DNA of 10,987 nucleotides from Pelagophyceae sp. CCMP2097 (Eukaryota; Sar; Pelagophyceae): NCBI GenBank assembly GCA_026770575.1, contig MU657934.1:1-10987 (forward strand), in the 5' to 3' direction. The notes beneath the pieces are model-generated. The model made no database searches and had not been told where the DNA came from. It was given only the letters and a program-made list of their open reading frames with translations. Positions 1-8,137 of the stretch are shown here, piece by piece. How positions within the stretch are numbered: the stretch's first letter is position 1; each line of letters begins with the position of its first letter. The position numbers and the translations under genes were made by a program.

Positions 1-43
1 TTCCATCGCCCGTCGCGCCCTCCACGGGACCCCTCCGAACTGA

Positions 44-82
44 CTACCCTCGCCCACGACCGACCTACCCTCGCCCACGACC
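44..82. repeat. 18-bp tandem direct repeat, 21-bp period
   Basis: CTACCCTCGCCCACGACC occurs at 44-61 and again, identically, at 65-82, separated by GAC. It lies in GC-rich sequence just outside the transposon-like element. No reading frame through it looks like a gene. The rest of 1-128 shows nothing else recognisable. Confidence 0.85.
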
Positions 83-136
83 TCAACGAATCCCTTTCAT
101 CCACCAGCTCCGAAGCCCGGCGACCCCTATTTCGGT

Positions 137-144
137 TATGGGTG
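137..144 (+). repeat. Left terminal inverted repeat of the element
   Basis: TATGGGTG is the exact reverse complement of 1229-1236. With the preceding T (136) and the following A at the right end (1237) it extends to 9 bp. The left flank ATTTCGGT abuts it directly. Confidence 0.6.
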
Positions 145-191
145 GCACTGTAATTTGAAAAGTAATTATTGTATTTCCTTTGCGGTGTAAA

Positions 192-219
192 TTACCGTAA
201 TTACAGGGGCCCATAATCC
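192..219 (+). repeat. Left copy of 28-bp subterminal block
   Basis: This block matches 1184-1211 at 24 of 28 positions in the same orientation and contains GTAATTAC and CCCATAATCC. Repeated subterminal motifs of this kind are known as transposase-binding arrays in several DNA transposon families. That role is inferred here. Confidence 0.65.
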
Positions 220-303
220 GCCTTACCGAGGGCCTGTAAATAACCCCGGAATTACCGTCGCTAATCGGCCCCGACGGCTCGGTAGAGCGGCTCGGTGGCG
301 GCC

Positions 304-1136
304 ATGACAGACGCGGCCCGGGAGCCCGCTGGCAGGGACCGCCTGGTGAAATGGACGGACGCGAAGGGGCGCGAGCACGAGGTGCCGGCCTACGTGGCGC
401 ACCTGCTCAAGACGACGTATCGCGGCCAGAGTTTAGAAGGTTTGGCGGCCAAGAAGACTTTGGCGTTCTTCGAGCAGGAGGCGGTCTTTCTTCTGAAGAA
501 CACGCTAACGAAGGACCCGGCTGACTCGTCGCAGGTCAAGACGAGGTTCGTTGACTTGCTCTGCCGAGAGCCCATCTTCTGGACGATGCCTTGCGAGAGC
601 CGCGATGAGCGTTTCCTGCGCCGCAGCACTTATAATTTGAATTCCGATATAGGCTCACGTTGAAGGCGGACCGCACGGTGACGCGGGAGTACGCGGTGGG
701 CGCGATCAACACGACGCGGCTCACCGAGCTCCTTTTGAAGAACAAGAAGGTCACCGACGAGGCGAAGGCGGGCCTTTGCGCTCACACGCGCTGCCAGTTC
801 TCGAAGAAGTGGCTTGAGGAGTACGATAAGAAGCTCGACGACGTCGTGAAGGACTTGTCGGCAGTGCAGGCTCTGCGCGCCGTCCAGCACGAAAAGCTGT
901 CGGACGCCTGGTTCGGGCGGCGGCGCCACACCGGCGAGGTTTACGGCGACGAGCTCCTCGCGGAGCTCGGCGAGGACATTGACGACACGATCGCGGTCTG
1001 CGCAGGGCATCGCCAAAATTCGTATCTCGGAAACCGCCTCGTCTTCGAGCTTGCCAGCCAGGTTCTCAGCCCCGGAACAGCCTCCCCTACGCGCCAAGAC
1101 CCAAAGCAGCCTGAATCAGCGCGTTTGAAAATATGA
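304..1136 (+). CDS. Orphan gene inside the element, two reading frames
   Basis: I do not recognise this protein. The first ATG is at 304. The first frame runs to a stop at 661-663, and a second, well-formed frame is open from after a TAA at 633 to a TGA at 1134-1136. The likeliest link is an intron ending TATAG at 652 (sequence 627-652 is AT-rich and intron-like). Its donor is uncertain: phase and length allow GT at 546 (107 nt), or GC at 588 (65 nt) or 609 (44 nt). A frameshift is the alternative. Part 1 is basic and hydrophilic with a KWTDAKGREHEVPAY segment. Part 2 is rich in charged helices (KKWLEEYDKKLDDVVKDL) and ends in a Pro/Gln-rich tail. Together they would give roughly 240-265 residues, with no signal peptide or membrane segment. 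Base composition is less GC-rich than that of the neighbouring genes, in keeping with an element-borne origin. No transposase catalytic motif is visible. Confidence 0.55.
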
Positions 1137-1183
1137 GCTTTCAATTACCCTGCAATTCGGGGTGAAAGGTAATTACCTTGAAG

Positions 1184-1211
1184 TTACTGTAATTACTGGA
1201 CCCCATAATCC
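1184..1211 (+). repeat. Right copy of 28-bp subterminal block
   Basis: This is the direct-orientation partner of 192-219. It is followed at 1216-1228 by CACTGTAATTTGA, which is also found at 146-158, so the order of the two motifs is reversed relative to the left end. A second CCCATAAT lies at 1231-1238 at the element edge. Confidence 0.65.
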
Positions 1212-1228
1212 ATTACACTGTAATTTGA

Positions 1229-1236
1229 CACCCATA
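1229..1236 (-). repeat. Right terminal inverted repeat of the element
   Basis: CACCCATA is the reverse complement of the left terminus and is followed directly by the flanking duplication ATTTCGGT (1237-1244). Confidence 0.6.
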
Positions 1237-1244
1237 ATTTCGGT

Positions 1245-1427
1245 TGCATTTTCTATCGCTTGCTAGATTTAAATTTGCACTCCGCTTAACGAACTGGGCA
1301 CGATAACAAAACGCTCGCGTAAACTTCCCCCCAAAGGAAAAAAAACGAACCCTTGCGCAATTGCCCGACCGCTACACCAAGCCCGTGTCGCCCGGGCGAC
1401 GGTGCCGGGCGGCGTTGCGATGCGGTG
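1245..1427 (+). promoter_or_regulatory. Upstream region of the RRM-RAP gene
   Basis: This stretch lies between the element edge and the first ATG of the RAP gene. It holds an A-run (1338-1345) in a relatively AT-richer stretch, then becomes GC-rich. It must carry the promoter and 5' UTR, but I see no specific box. The transposon-like element ends only 191 bp before the start codon and may affect expression. Confidence 0.35.
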
Positions 1428-3638
1428 ATGACGTGGCCCCGCGGTGGAGCCATGACGCCGTGGCCGCACGTTCATCGGGCGCTTCGAGCGCGGCGCGCGG
1501 CGCGGAGCTTCTCCGAGGTCAAGTTCTTCGTGCGCAACCTCCCCGCCGGCGCCACGCTCGACGGCGTGCGCGCCGCGTTCTCGCCAGCGTGCGCGGCGCA
1601 CGCGGGCGCCGTCCGCGGCATCGCGCTCCCGGCGGACGGCGCCGCGGGCGCCGCGCGCGGCTTCGTCCTGCGAGGTTACGCGTTCGTCACGGTGGACTGC
1701 GCCGACGCAACGGCGCTGCGTGCGGCCGTCCACGGCGCGGACATGGGCGGCAGGCGCCTCGTCGTCGAATTCGCGCGGTCGAGCCATTCGAACGGCCCGA
1801 CGACGGGCGAGGCGGCGCGCGGCGGCCCGCGGCGGTCGACGCGGCACGCGGCGGTGGAGCTCAACTCGCGGCTCGTCTCGAGCCGCACGGCCGCCGATGT
1901 CTTGCGCCTCTTCCAGGAAGGCGGCGGCGACTTTGACGCGATCAACATCGCGACGGCGGTGCACCGCCTGGGCCTCCTCAGCACAACGTTCCCGCTAGCG
2001 TCGACGCTCCTCCTCCTCCAGCTCGTCGAGCAGACGGCGCGGAGCATCTCGCGCAGGCCCGCCCTCTGGCGCCCGCGCGAGCTTACGTCAGTTTGCTGGG
2101 GCCTCGCCAAGATCGGCACTGTCGACGCGCCCGCGCTGTTCCACGCCTGCGCTCTAGAGGCGCCGCGGAAGATGGAGGCGTTCAAGGCCCAGGACCTGGC
2201 CAACCTCGTCTGGGCCTACGCCGCCGCGGGCTTTCAAGCGCCTTTGTTGTTCGACGCCGTTTCCGCGGAAGCGCAGAGGAAGATGGCCACGTTCAATGCG
2301 CAAGACGTCGCAAACCTGCTCTGGGCGTTTTCGACGAATAGTGGAGGCGCGCACCGCGCGCTTTTCATCGCCGTCGCGGCGGAAGCGGTGAAGAAGACTG
2401 GGACGTTCAACGCGCAGGACGTGGCCAACACGGCGTGGGCGTACGCAAACGCGGGGGTCGAGGCGCCTTTGCTGTTCGAGGCCATGGCCCTCCAAGCTCA
2501 AAAGAGGATGGCGCAGTTCAACGCGCAGGAGCTCGCCAACACCGCCTGGGCGTTTGCGACGGCGGGCGTCGAGGCGCCGGAGTTGTTCGAGGCCGTCCCC
2601 GCCGAAGCACTGAAGAAGATGGAGACGTTCAACGCGCAGGCTTTAGCGAACACGGCGTGGGCCTTTTCGACGGCGGGCTTCGCGGCGCCGGCGCTCTTCG
2701 AGGCCATCTCTGAAGAGTCGCAAAAGAAGATTGCGGCATTCAACCCGCAAAACCTCGCCAACGCCGCGTGGGCCTACGCCAACGCGGGCGTCCGGGCGCC
2801 CGCGCTGTTCCAAGCCGTCGCCGCAGAGGTCCCGAAGAAGATTTTTGCGTTTCACGCGCAGGAGCTCGCCAACACGGCGTGGGCGTTTTCGACACTGGGA
2901 TTCGAGGCGCCAACGCTCTTCGAGGCCATTGCCGCTGAGTCGGTCAAGAAGATCAAGGCGTTTACGTCGCAGAACCTCGCCAATACCGTCTGGGCTTTTG
3001 CAAACGTGGGCGCCGAGGCGCCATTGTTATTCGAGGCCGTCGCTTTTGAGTCTCCGAAAAAACTGGCGACGTTCACACCCCTCGAGGTGGCCAACACGGC
3101 GTGGGCTTTTTCGCTGGCGGGCTATGCGGCGCCGGCCCTCTTCGACGCGGTCGCGCCGGTTTTTGAAGCGCGGCTCTGCGACTGGGACCCCTTTTTGAAG
3201 GCACAGTTCCATCAGGTCTTCATCCACCTCCGACTAGAGGCACCGCAGCACGCATTGACGTTGCTCCTGGGTCGCCATGAGACTGACCTCAAAGCGGCGT
3301 TCCTCGCAAAGGGCCCGACGCCGTCGCAGGGCCAGACCCGCTGCTCGGCGGCTCTCGTCCGAATAGGCTGGACGCACGAATTCGAGCACGTCACTGCCGA
3401 CGGTTTGCGGCTGGACATGGCGCAGCCTTTGACCAAGGTCGCGGTAGAGTTCGACGGCCCGGCGCACTACCTCATCGGCCTCGACGGCGCCGCGACGCGC
3501 TCACTGAACGGCAAGTCGGTTTTCAAAGACCGCGTGCTCGCGCGCCTGCGGTGGAAGCTCGTCCGAGTGCCCTACTTCGACTGGGTGGCGCTGCGGACCG
3601 ACGCCGCGCGGGACGACTACCTGCGCCGCGTCCTGTGA
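1428..3638 (+). CDS. RRM - 37-residue repeat (HPR-like) - RAP domain protein
   Basis: This is a single uninterrupted frame of 736 codons from the ATG at 1428; a second in-frame ATG at 1452 is equally plausible. The N-terminus (MTPWPHVHRALRARRAARS) is Arg-rich with no acidic residue, like a mitochondrial targeting sequence. Residues 33-119 form an RRM with RNP2-like FFVRNL and RNP1-like RGYAFVTV. Residues 248-581 hold nine tandem helical units of 37 residues, consensus F-N-A-Q-x-L-A-N-T-A-W-A-F then A-P-x-L-F-E-A, with a degenerate unit before them. Residues about 650-735 are a RAP domain (LDMAQPLTKVAVEFDGP, then RWKLVRVPYFDW). Heptatricopeptide-repeat proteins of apicomplexans and algae combine such 37-residue repeats with a C-terminal RAP domain and bind organellar RNA; RAP domains have a nuclease-like fold. 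The role here, organellar RNA processing or stability, is inferred. The added RRM is unusual. The stop is 68 bp from the stop of the convergent gene. Confidence 0.85.
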   Translation: MTWPRGGAMTPWPHVHRALRARRAARSFSEVKFFVRNLPAGATLDGVRAAFSPACAAHAGAVRGIALPADGAAGAARGFVLRGYAFVTVDCADATALRAAVHGADMGGRRLVVEFARSSHSNGPTTGEAARGGPRRSTRHAAVELNSRLVSSRTAADVLRLFQEGGGDFDAINIATAVHRLGLLSTTFPLASTLLLLQLVEQTARSISRRPALWRPRELTSVCWGLAKIGTVDAPALFHACALEAPRKMEAFKAQDLANLVWAYAAAGFQAPLLFDAVSAEAQRKMATFNAQDVANLLWAFSTNSGGAHRALFIAVAAEAVKKTGTFNAQDVANTAWAYANAGVEAPLLFEAMALQAQKRMAQFNAQELANTAWAFATAGVEAPELFEAVPAEALKKMETFNAQALANTAWAFSTAGFAAPALFEAISEESQKKIAAFNPQNLANAAWAYANAGVRAPALFQAVAAEVPKKIFAFHAQELANTAWAFSTLGFEAPTLFEAIAAESVKKIKAFTSQNLANTVWAFANVGAEAPLLFEAVAFESPKKLATFTPLEVANTAWAFSLAGYAAPALFDAVAPVFEARLCDWDPFLKAQFHQVFIHLRLEAPQHALTLLLGRHETDLKAAFLAKGPTPSQGQTRCSAALVRIGWTHEFEHVTADGLRLDMAQPLTKVAVEFDGPAHYLIGLDGAATRSLNGKSVFKDRVLARLRWKLVRVPYFDWVALRTDAARDDYLRRVL
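2169..3170 (+). repeat. Nine tandem 111-bp coding repeats (37-residue units)
   Basis: Units begin at 2169 with a Lys/Arg-Met/Ile-type start and repeat every 111 bp. The second unit is 114 bp and lacks the usual G-F/V-x-A-P turn (it reads TNSGGAHRALF). The invariant core is LAN-x-x-WA(F/Y). Residues just before the core (N-A-Q-D/E/N/A) and after it (S/A/N-T/A) vary between units and are candidates for base-selective positions. The DNA copies are diverged, so the array is old rather than recently amplified. Confidence 0.85.
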
Positions 3639-3706
3639 CGGCCGCCGCGGGCCCGGCGTTTGAATCGTAAATGTGTGTTTTTGTTACGCGGGAGCGCGCC
3701 TCGGCG
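3639..3706. other. Shared 3' region of two convergent genes
   Basis: Only 68 bp separate the RAP-gene stop from the stop of the opposite-strand gene. A T-rich core (TGTGTGTTTTTGTT, 3672-3685) lies in otherwise GC-rich DNA and may serve 3'-end formation on one or both strands. The 3' UTRs probably overlap, which allows antisense transcripts (inference). Confidence 0.4.
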
Positions 3707-6700
3707 TCACGCGTCGGCCGAGTCGAGGCCGGCTCGGAGGGAGGCCAAGAGGAGGCGCGGGATGCGTGCCGCCAGCGCGGGGGCCTCCAGGCGGCCGGCC
3801 GCGGGCGCTTCCTGGGGCGCGGGCGCGGGCGCTTCGACGACGGCGTCCTCGAAGGGCGCGGGCGCGGGGCGCCGCGGTGCGGCGCGCTTCGCGGCGTCGC
3901 GGCCACGATGTCTCGCTGCGGCGCCGGACGTCCAGCGGTCGACGCTCTCCGCGACTACTTCTGCAACGAGCGCCCTCAGCACGTCTGCGGCGCGGCGCTC
4001 GAGCTGCGCCGCCGCGAGCGCGTCGAAGAGGTCGCGCGCGCCGCGGCAGGCTTCGAAGCGGACCACGGCCTCTACGGGTTCGTCGAAAGTGCGGCCGTCG
4101 GCGCCGCGGAAGAAGAGGCGCTGGTGGCGGACGTCGTAGAGCGTGACCAGCCGCAATTCGGAGACCGCCGCGCCAAAATCTGCTTCGAGCGCCCGCGCGC
4201 GCGACAGCACCGCGACGTCCCAGTCGACGGACCGCAGCGCCGCCCGCGACCCCGCCGCGCCGGAGCCCGCAGCGCCGCCGCGGGGCGAGTCCGCGCCGTG
4301 GGGTGCCTCTCGAGGCCCGTCTTCCGCCGTCGAGAGCGCGGCCGTCGGGTCGTCCGAGGGCTTGCCGCGGAGTGTGCGCGAGACCCTCGTCGACCGCGCA
4401 AAGTCGTTGGGCGTCCGCCCGTCAAAGTCGCGCCGCGCCTCGTCGGCCCCGTGGCGCTTCAGGTGGAGGATCCCGTCGACGTCGCCCCGCAGCGCCGCGT
4501 TGTGCAGCACCCGGCAGCCGCTCGCGTCCAGCGCCGCAGAGGCCAGCGTCGCGTCGGCCGAGACGGCCGCGACTAGCGCAGCGACGCGCGCAACGTCCTC
4601 GAGTGCCGCGTCTTCGCGCGTCGCGGCCTCGTTCGGCGCGTCCTCGAGCGCCGCGTCTTCGCGCGGCGCGGCCCCGCGAGGCGCGTCCTCGAGCGCCGCG
4701 TCCCCAAGCGCCGCGTCCTCGCGCGGCGAGTCCTCGAGCGCCACGTCCGCCTCGAGCGCCGCGTCCTCGCGCCGCCGCCGCCTCGGCCGTGGCGCGTGGC
4801 CCAGCGCGGCGTCGACCGCTTGGCGCAGGCACCGCCGCCGGTCGCGCTCGCCCTGTCTCGTCGCGCTCCGCCGGGCGTGGCGCAAGCCGCTGTCGGCCGC
4901 AGGCGAGGCTCGTTGTGCGCCGCCGGGCGCCGCCGCGGTAGCATGGGCAAACGCGGCCCGCGCCGCCGCAAAGACGTTCGCGGCGGCTACGTTGCCACCG
5001 CGCGAGATGAAGACTGCGAGGACTGCGGCGTCGAGCGGCACGGGCGCCTCGCGCGCCGCGCTCCGCGCCGCCGCGACCCATCGCCGCCGCGCCGCGCCGC
5101 GCGCGGCGCCGCCGCCGCCCGCCGAGAAAAGCGCGGCGATGCCGCGTCCGACGCGCAACGCGAGTGAACTCTCAATGTCGACAGCGGGGCTCACATCCTC
5201 GCCGCCTCGCGAAACGAAAAAAGCGGGCGCGGGCCCCGGTGCCGCCGCGGGCGCTTCGGCGAGCAGCCAGCTTGGCGCCGGCGCCGGGGCATTCGCCGCC
5301 GGGACGCCTCGGGTGCGGCGAGGCTGCGAGCCCCACGGACCCCGAGCCTCATCTGTGCCGGTGGACGGCGCCGGCACGGGAGCGGGCGCCGGAGCGGGCG
5401 CCGCGTCGTCGAACATCGTCTGCGGCGGCGCCGGTGCGTCGGCAATGCCGTCGAACGACCGTGCCGCGTACGCGCCGCCCGCGTAGAACACGCCGCCTGT
5501 GACGCCGTGTCAGCCGCGGCGGGCGAGGCGGCAAACCCCCTCATTGGATCCGCACCGCGCGGCGACGCGACTTGGACGAGGCGGTCGTTGGTCTTGGGCG
5601 TCAGCGCGGCGGCCTCGTCACACGGCGGCGTCTCTGCCGGCGTGGCCGGCCGCTCAGCCGCGACGACGCGGTCGACGACGCGCTGGAGCGCGTCCGCGGC
5701 GAGCGCGCGCGCCACCGTCACCGCGGCGCGGCGGGGCGCGCCGCCGGTCGCGCGAGAAGCGTCTTCGCAGAGCGCGGCGAGGCGGTCGAAGGCGTCGTCG
5801 GCGCCCTCTGCAAACGCCCAGTCGTCGCGGCCCTTGCGCACGTGCCGCAGCGCCAAATAGTTCAGCGGCGCCGCGCGCGCCGCCCACGCCACCGCCAAAC
5901 GCACCACCGCATCCAAACCGCACTCGGCATCGCCGTCGGCCGCCACGCCGTCGTCCCAACGTGCGACGAGATGCCTCGCGACAGCGGAGATATCCGGCGA
6001 GTCGCTTTCCGTGAGCGCCTCGACCTCCCTGCGGCGGCCGGCCTCTGCGGCGCGCCGCGCGGTGGCGGCGGCCGCGCGGGCGTCGAGACGCAGCGAGGCG
6101 TCTGCACCCAGCCCGAGCTGCAAAGTCTCCTGCGCGGCCGTCAGCTCGCCGCGACCCTCCGGCGACTGCGCGCCTCGCGCGCGGGCCCGCACCGCGGGCT
6201 CGAGCGCGTGCGACTCGGCCTCGTCACTTTGCGGCCCGCGGGGTTCCAACGAAGACGCGCGCAGGCCCGCCTCCAATACGCGGATGCGCCGCACGAGCGT
6301 CTCCGACGACTCGCGCTGTGGCGCTGCGCCGTCCCGCGGGCCTGCGCGGTCGTCGCGGAGGCGCGCGAGCAGCCCGGCGAGCGCAGCGTCGAGCGCTTCG
6401 ACGCCGCGCCGGGCCGCAACGACGCGTTTCCGGAAGGAGACGAGTCGCGCGTGCAGCGCCGACCAGGCGAGGGGCGGCGGCGCGGCGCCGCCGTCGTCGG
6501 GTCGCCAGGGCGGCCCGGGCAGCGCCGCCGCATTCGCCTTTGAGATCGGGTACCACGCCGCCTCTGCCCGTTCGGGCAGCAGCTCCCTTTGGTCGAAGAT
6601 GCCCTCCGCGAGGCCGTCGAGGGCCGTCGAGATGGAGGCGCCGGCCTGGAAGAGGCGGCAGCGCTGCGACCACAGCACGGCCGCGCGCCGCCGCGCCGCC

Positions 6701-7814
6701 GCCAAATCGAGCGCCGCCGCGCTGACGGGCAGCTCGGCGACGTGGCGACCCAGCGCCGCCGCCGCACCGAGCAGCTTCTCCGTCAGCGCCTCGAGCGCCT
6801 CGAGGCGCCGCGCCACAGTCGCGCCGCCTGCGTCCGAGGTCGCACTTACAAAAGTCAAACGCCGCCGAGGCGCGGGACGAGCGGTCCTTCGACGGTGCCT
6901 CACCGAGCACGCGCGCCGACGACGCGTCGGTGACGCAGAGATCGATGGCCTTCGCGTCGGCCATTTCCTGGCACGCGGCGTCGAGCCTGCAGGCCCGCGT
7001 GAGCGCCGGCGGGCAGTCCGCCCCTCGGTGCGGCGGGCGGGCAGTCGCACCGCACGTCGGCGGCCGCGCGCGCCTCCTCGGCTTCCGCGATCGCCGCGCG
7101 CTGCTCCGTCGCGCGCAGCGCCTAAGGTGGCCGTGACGGGGGAACGACGGCACTGTCTGGCCGCCTGCGGGCCGCTGTCGCCCGTGCTGCCGTCGACCCG
7201 GCAGCGTGTGCCCCGCTGTGGTTTCCGGAGCGCCGCTTTTGACACGGCCTGGTCGCGGGCCGGCACGCCGACGGCAGCGCGGCGAAGAACTCGGCGATGG
7301 CATCGTAGGCGTAGCGGGCGTCGTCGGCGCCGCGCTCGCACCGCGCCGAGCCGCGCGCCTCGAGCTCGCACGCGGCGACGAATCGGCAGAAGATGATAAG
7401 AGCGTCGCGCTGATCTGAAGGCGCCTCCCAGCCGACGCCGAGGACGGAAACGAGGAGCGCGGCCAGGTCTTCCGCGTCGTCCACCGCCCACCACCGCTCG
7501 CGCCGCGGCTGCGCGCCTTGCTCGCCGTAAAACGCCCGCGGCGCCGCGACGGCCGCGCACCGCGCCGCCTTGGCGACGGCGTGGAGCCACCGCGTCGTCG
7601 GCAGCCCGGAAACGTGGTCGCCGACGCAGCGCGTAAACTCTCGGAGCGTGAGCGTGGCGCCGCGGGACCGCGCGTATCGCGCGGCGAGGCGCCGCGCCGC
7701 CGCCGCGCGCGCCTCGAGCGGCGCGCGCCGCCGCGCCTTGTGCCGCCGCAGCGGCACGCGCGATATGCCCGCGCGCAGCGCCGCGCCGCCGAGCTGCCCC
7801 GCCACGGGCACCAT
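3707..7814 (-). CDS. Large five-exon gene, unknown function, ankyrin-like segment
   Basis: I join three long minus-strand frames into one gene. Exons: ATG 7814 to about 7257; 7121-7051; 6986-6904; 6827-5556; 5496-3707. Introns 6987-7050 (GTGCGA...CTGCAG), 6828-6903 (GTGAGG...ACGCAG) and 5497-5555 (GTGCGG...TCACAG, with a CTGAC branch-like site) each restore the frame exactly. The acceptor of the first intron (CTTAG, 7122) is good, but its donor is uncertain; a GC donor at 7256 is one option. The product is about 1,250 residues. Exon 1 is a globular Ala/Arg-rich region that I do not recognise. Exons 2-3 hold an acidic helix (EQRAAIAEAEEARAAADV). Exon 4 is mainly helical and Ala-rich. Exon 5 has a Pro/Ala-rich stretch, a REDAALED repeat, one or two ankyrin-like units (VLHNAALRGDVDGILHLKRHGAD, then DGRTPNDFA) at about 4520-4395, and a conserved-looking C-terminal segment (SELRLVTLYDVRHQRLFFRG). 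The function is unknown; it could be a scaffold. Confidence 0.6.
4570..4790 (-). repeat. Imperfect tandem repeat coding for REDAALED units
   Basis: Read on the minus strand within the last exon, four units start with REDAAL: REDAALEADVALEDSP, REDAALGDAALEDAPRG, REDAALEDAPNEAAT and REDAALEDVARVAAL. Spacing is about 15-20 residues. The DNA shows the repeated GCCGCGTC and CTCGAGCG words expected of recent slippage. This is probably a flexible acidic linker before the ankyrin-like segment. Confidence 0.7.
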
Positions 7815-8066
7815 TAGAGCCGCTGCGCTCCGGTCCGACCCTCGCTGCTCCAGTCGACTGTGCGAAGAGCGCTTCCTTAAGTGCGCGCTCGCGGCCAGCG
7901 CGGTCGCGACGCCGGTTCGACGGCGGACCGGGAACCGCACGCGCGAGATGTGAAAATGCTAACGCATGCGAGGGGGGGGGGCGGCTGTGGTGTGTGTGGT
8001 CGAAGCGGTCGCCGTGGGTGTGGTGACGTGGAAAGGGCCTTCAGGCTCGGCGGGGGAGGCGACCTC

Positions 8067-8094
8067 GGGTCCGAGACGCCGGGTCCGAGACGCC
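8067..8094. repeat. Perfect 14-bp tandem duplication
   Basis: GGGTCCGAGACGCC occurs twice head to tail, at 8067-8080 and 8081-8094, in the presumed 3' UTR of the cold-shock gene. It is probably a slippage product. Confidence 0.85.
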
Positions 8095-8108
8095 CTCGGC
8101 GACGCTCG

Positions 8109-8137
8109 AGGAGCGGCCGCTCGAGGCGGCCGCTCCT
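8109..8137. other. Perfect hairpin with 12-bp stem, 5-nt loop
   Basis: AGGAGCGGCCGC (8109-8120) pairs exactly with GCGGCCGCTCCT (8126-8137) around the loop TCGAG. It lies 12 bp past the stop codon of the cold-shock gene, so its RNA would carry a very stable stem in the 3' UTR. A role in 3'-end formation or mRNA stability is possible but not shown. The sequence also happens to be NotI-XhoI-NotI. Confidence 0.75.

Larger units (their letters stand above)
129..1244. mobile_element. DNA-transposon-like element with TIRs, TSD and orphan gene
   Basis: The unit runs from 137 to 1236. It starts TATGGGTG (137-144) and ends CACCCATA (1229-1236), a perfect 8-bp inverted pair. It is flanked by an exact 8-bp direct repeat, ATTTCGGT, at 129-136 and 1237-1244. 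The boundary can also be read as a 9-bp terminal repeat (TTATGGGTG) with a 6-bp duplication (TTTCGG), because the two overlap. Both subterminal regions are AT-rich against a host of roughly 70% GC. They share CACTGTAATTTGA (146-158, 1216-1228), a 28-bp block matching at 24 positions (192-219, 1184-1211) and the palindrome GTAATTAC (197, 1169, 1189). An 8-bp duplication with TIRs starting TA is reminiscent of the hAT superfamily, but the inner gene is much shorter than a usual hAT transposase, so it may be non-autonomous or of another type. The structure is seen directly; the family is inference. Confidence 0.62.

Noticed and set aside
2169..3170. Regular 111-bp repeats as a satellite or CRISPR-like array
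   Set aside because: The periodicity is fully explained by 37-residue protein repeats kept in frame, with diverged DNA copies and no identical repeats.
4143..5486. Long plus-strand frame of 447 codons rich in Ser and Ala
   Set aside because: It is the antisense shadow of the last exon of the large minus-strand gene; it has no domain and its composition is just SSAAS-type readout of GC-rich repeats.
6830..6851. A 22-nt intron starting with the perfect donor GTAAGT (minus strand)
   Set aside because: It would fix the frame, but 22 nt is far below the other introns. A 76-nt intron from GTGAGG (6903) to the same acceptor also fits phase and size.
7007..7046. 28-bp imperfect duplication around GACTGCCCGCC as a frameshift or programmed elimination
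   Set aside because: The sequence lies inside a 64-nt GT-AG intron (6987-7050) that restores the frame, so no special mechanism is needed.
5191..7590. Single minus-strand frame of 799 codons as one gene
   Set aside because: Only its middle (5556-6827) looks coding. Before and after, the better protein lies in other frames joined by consensus introns.
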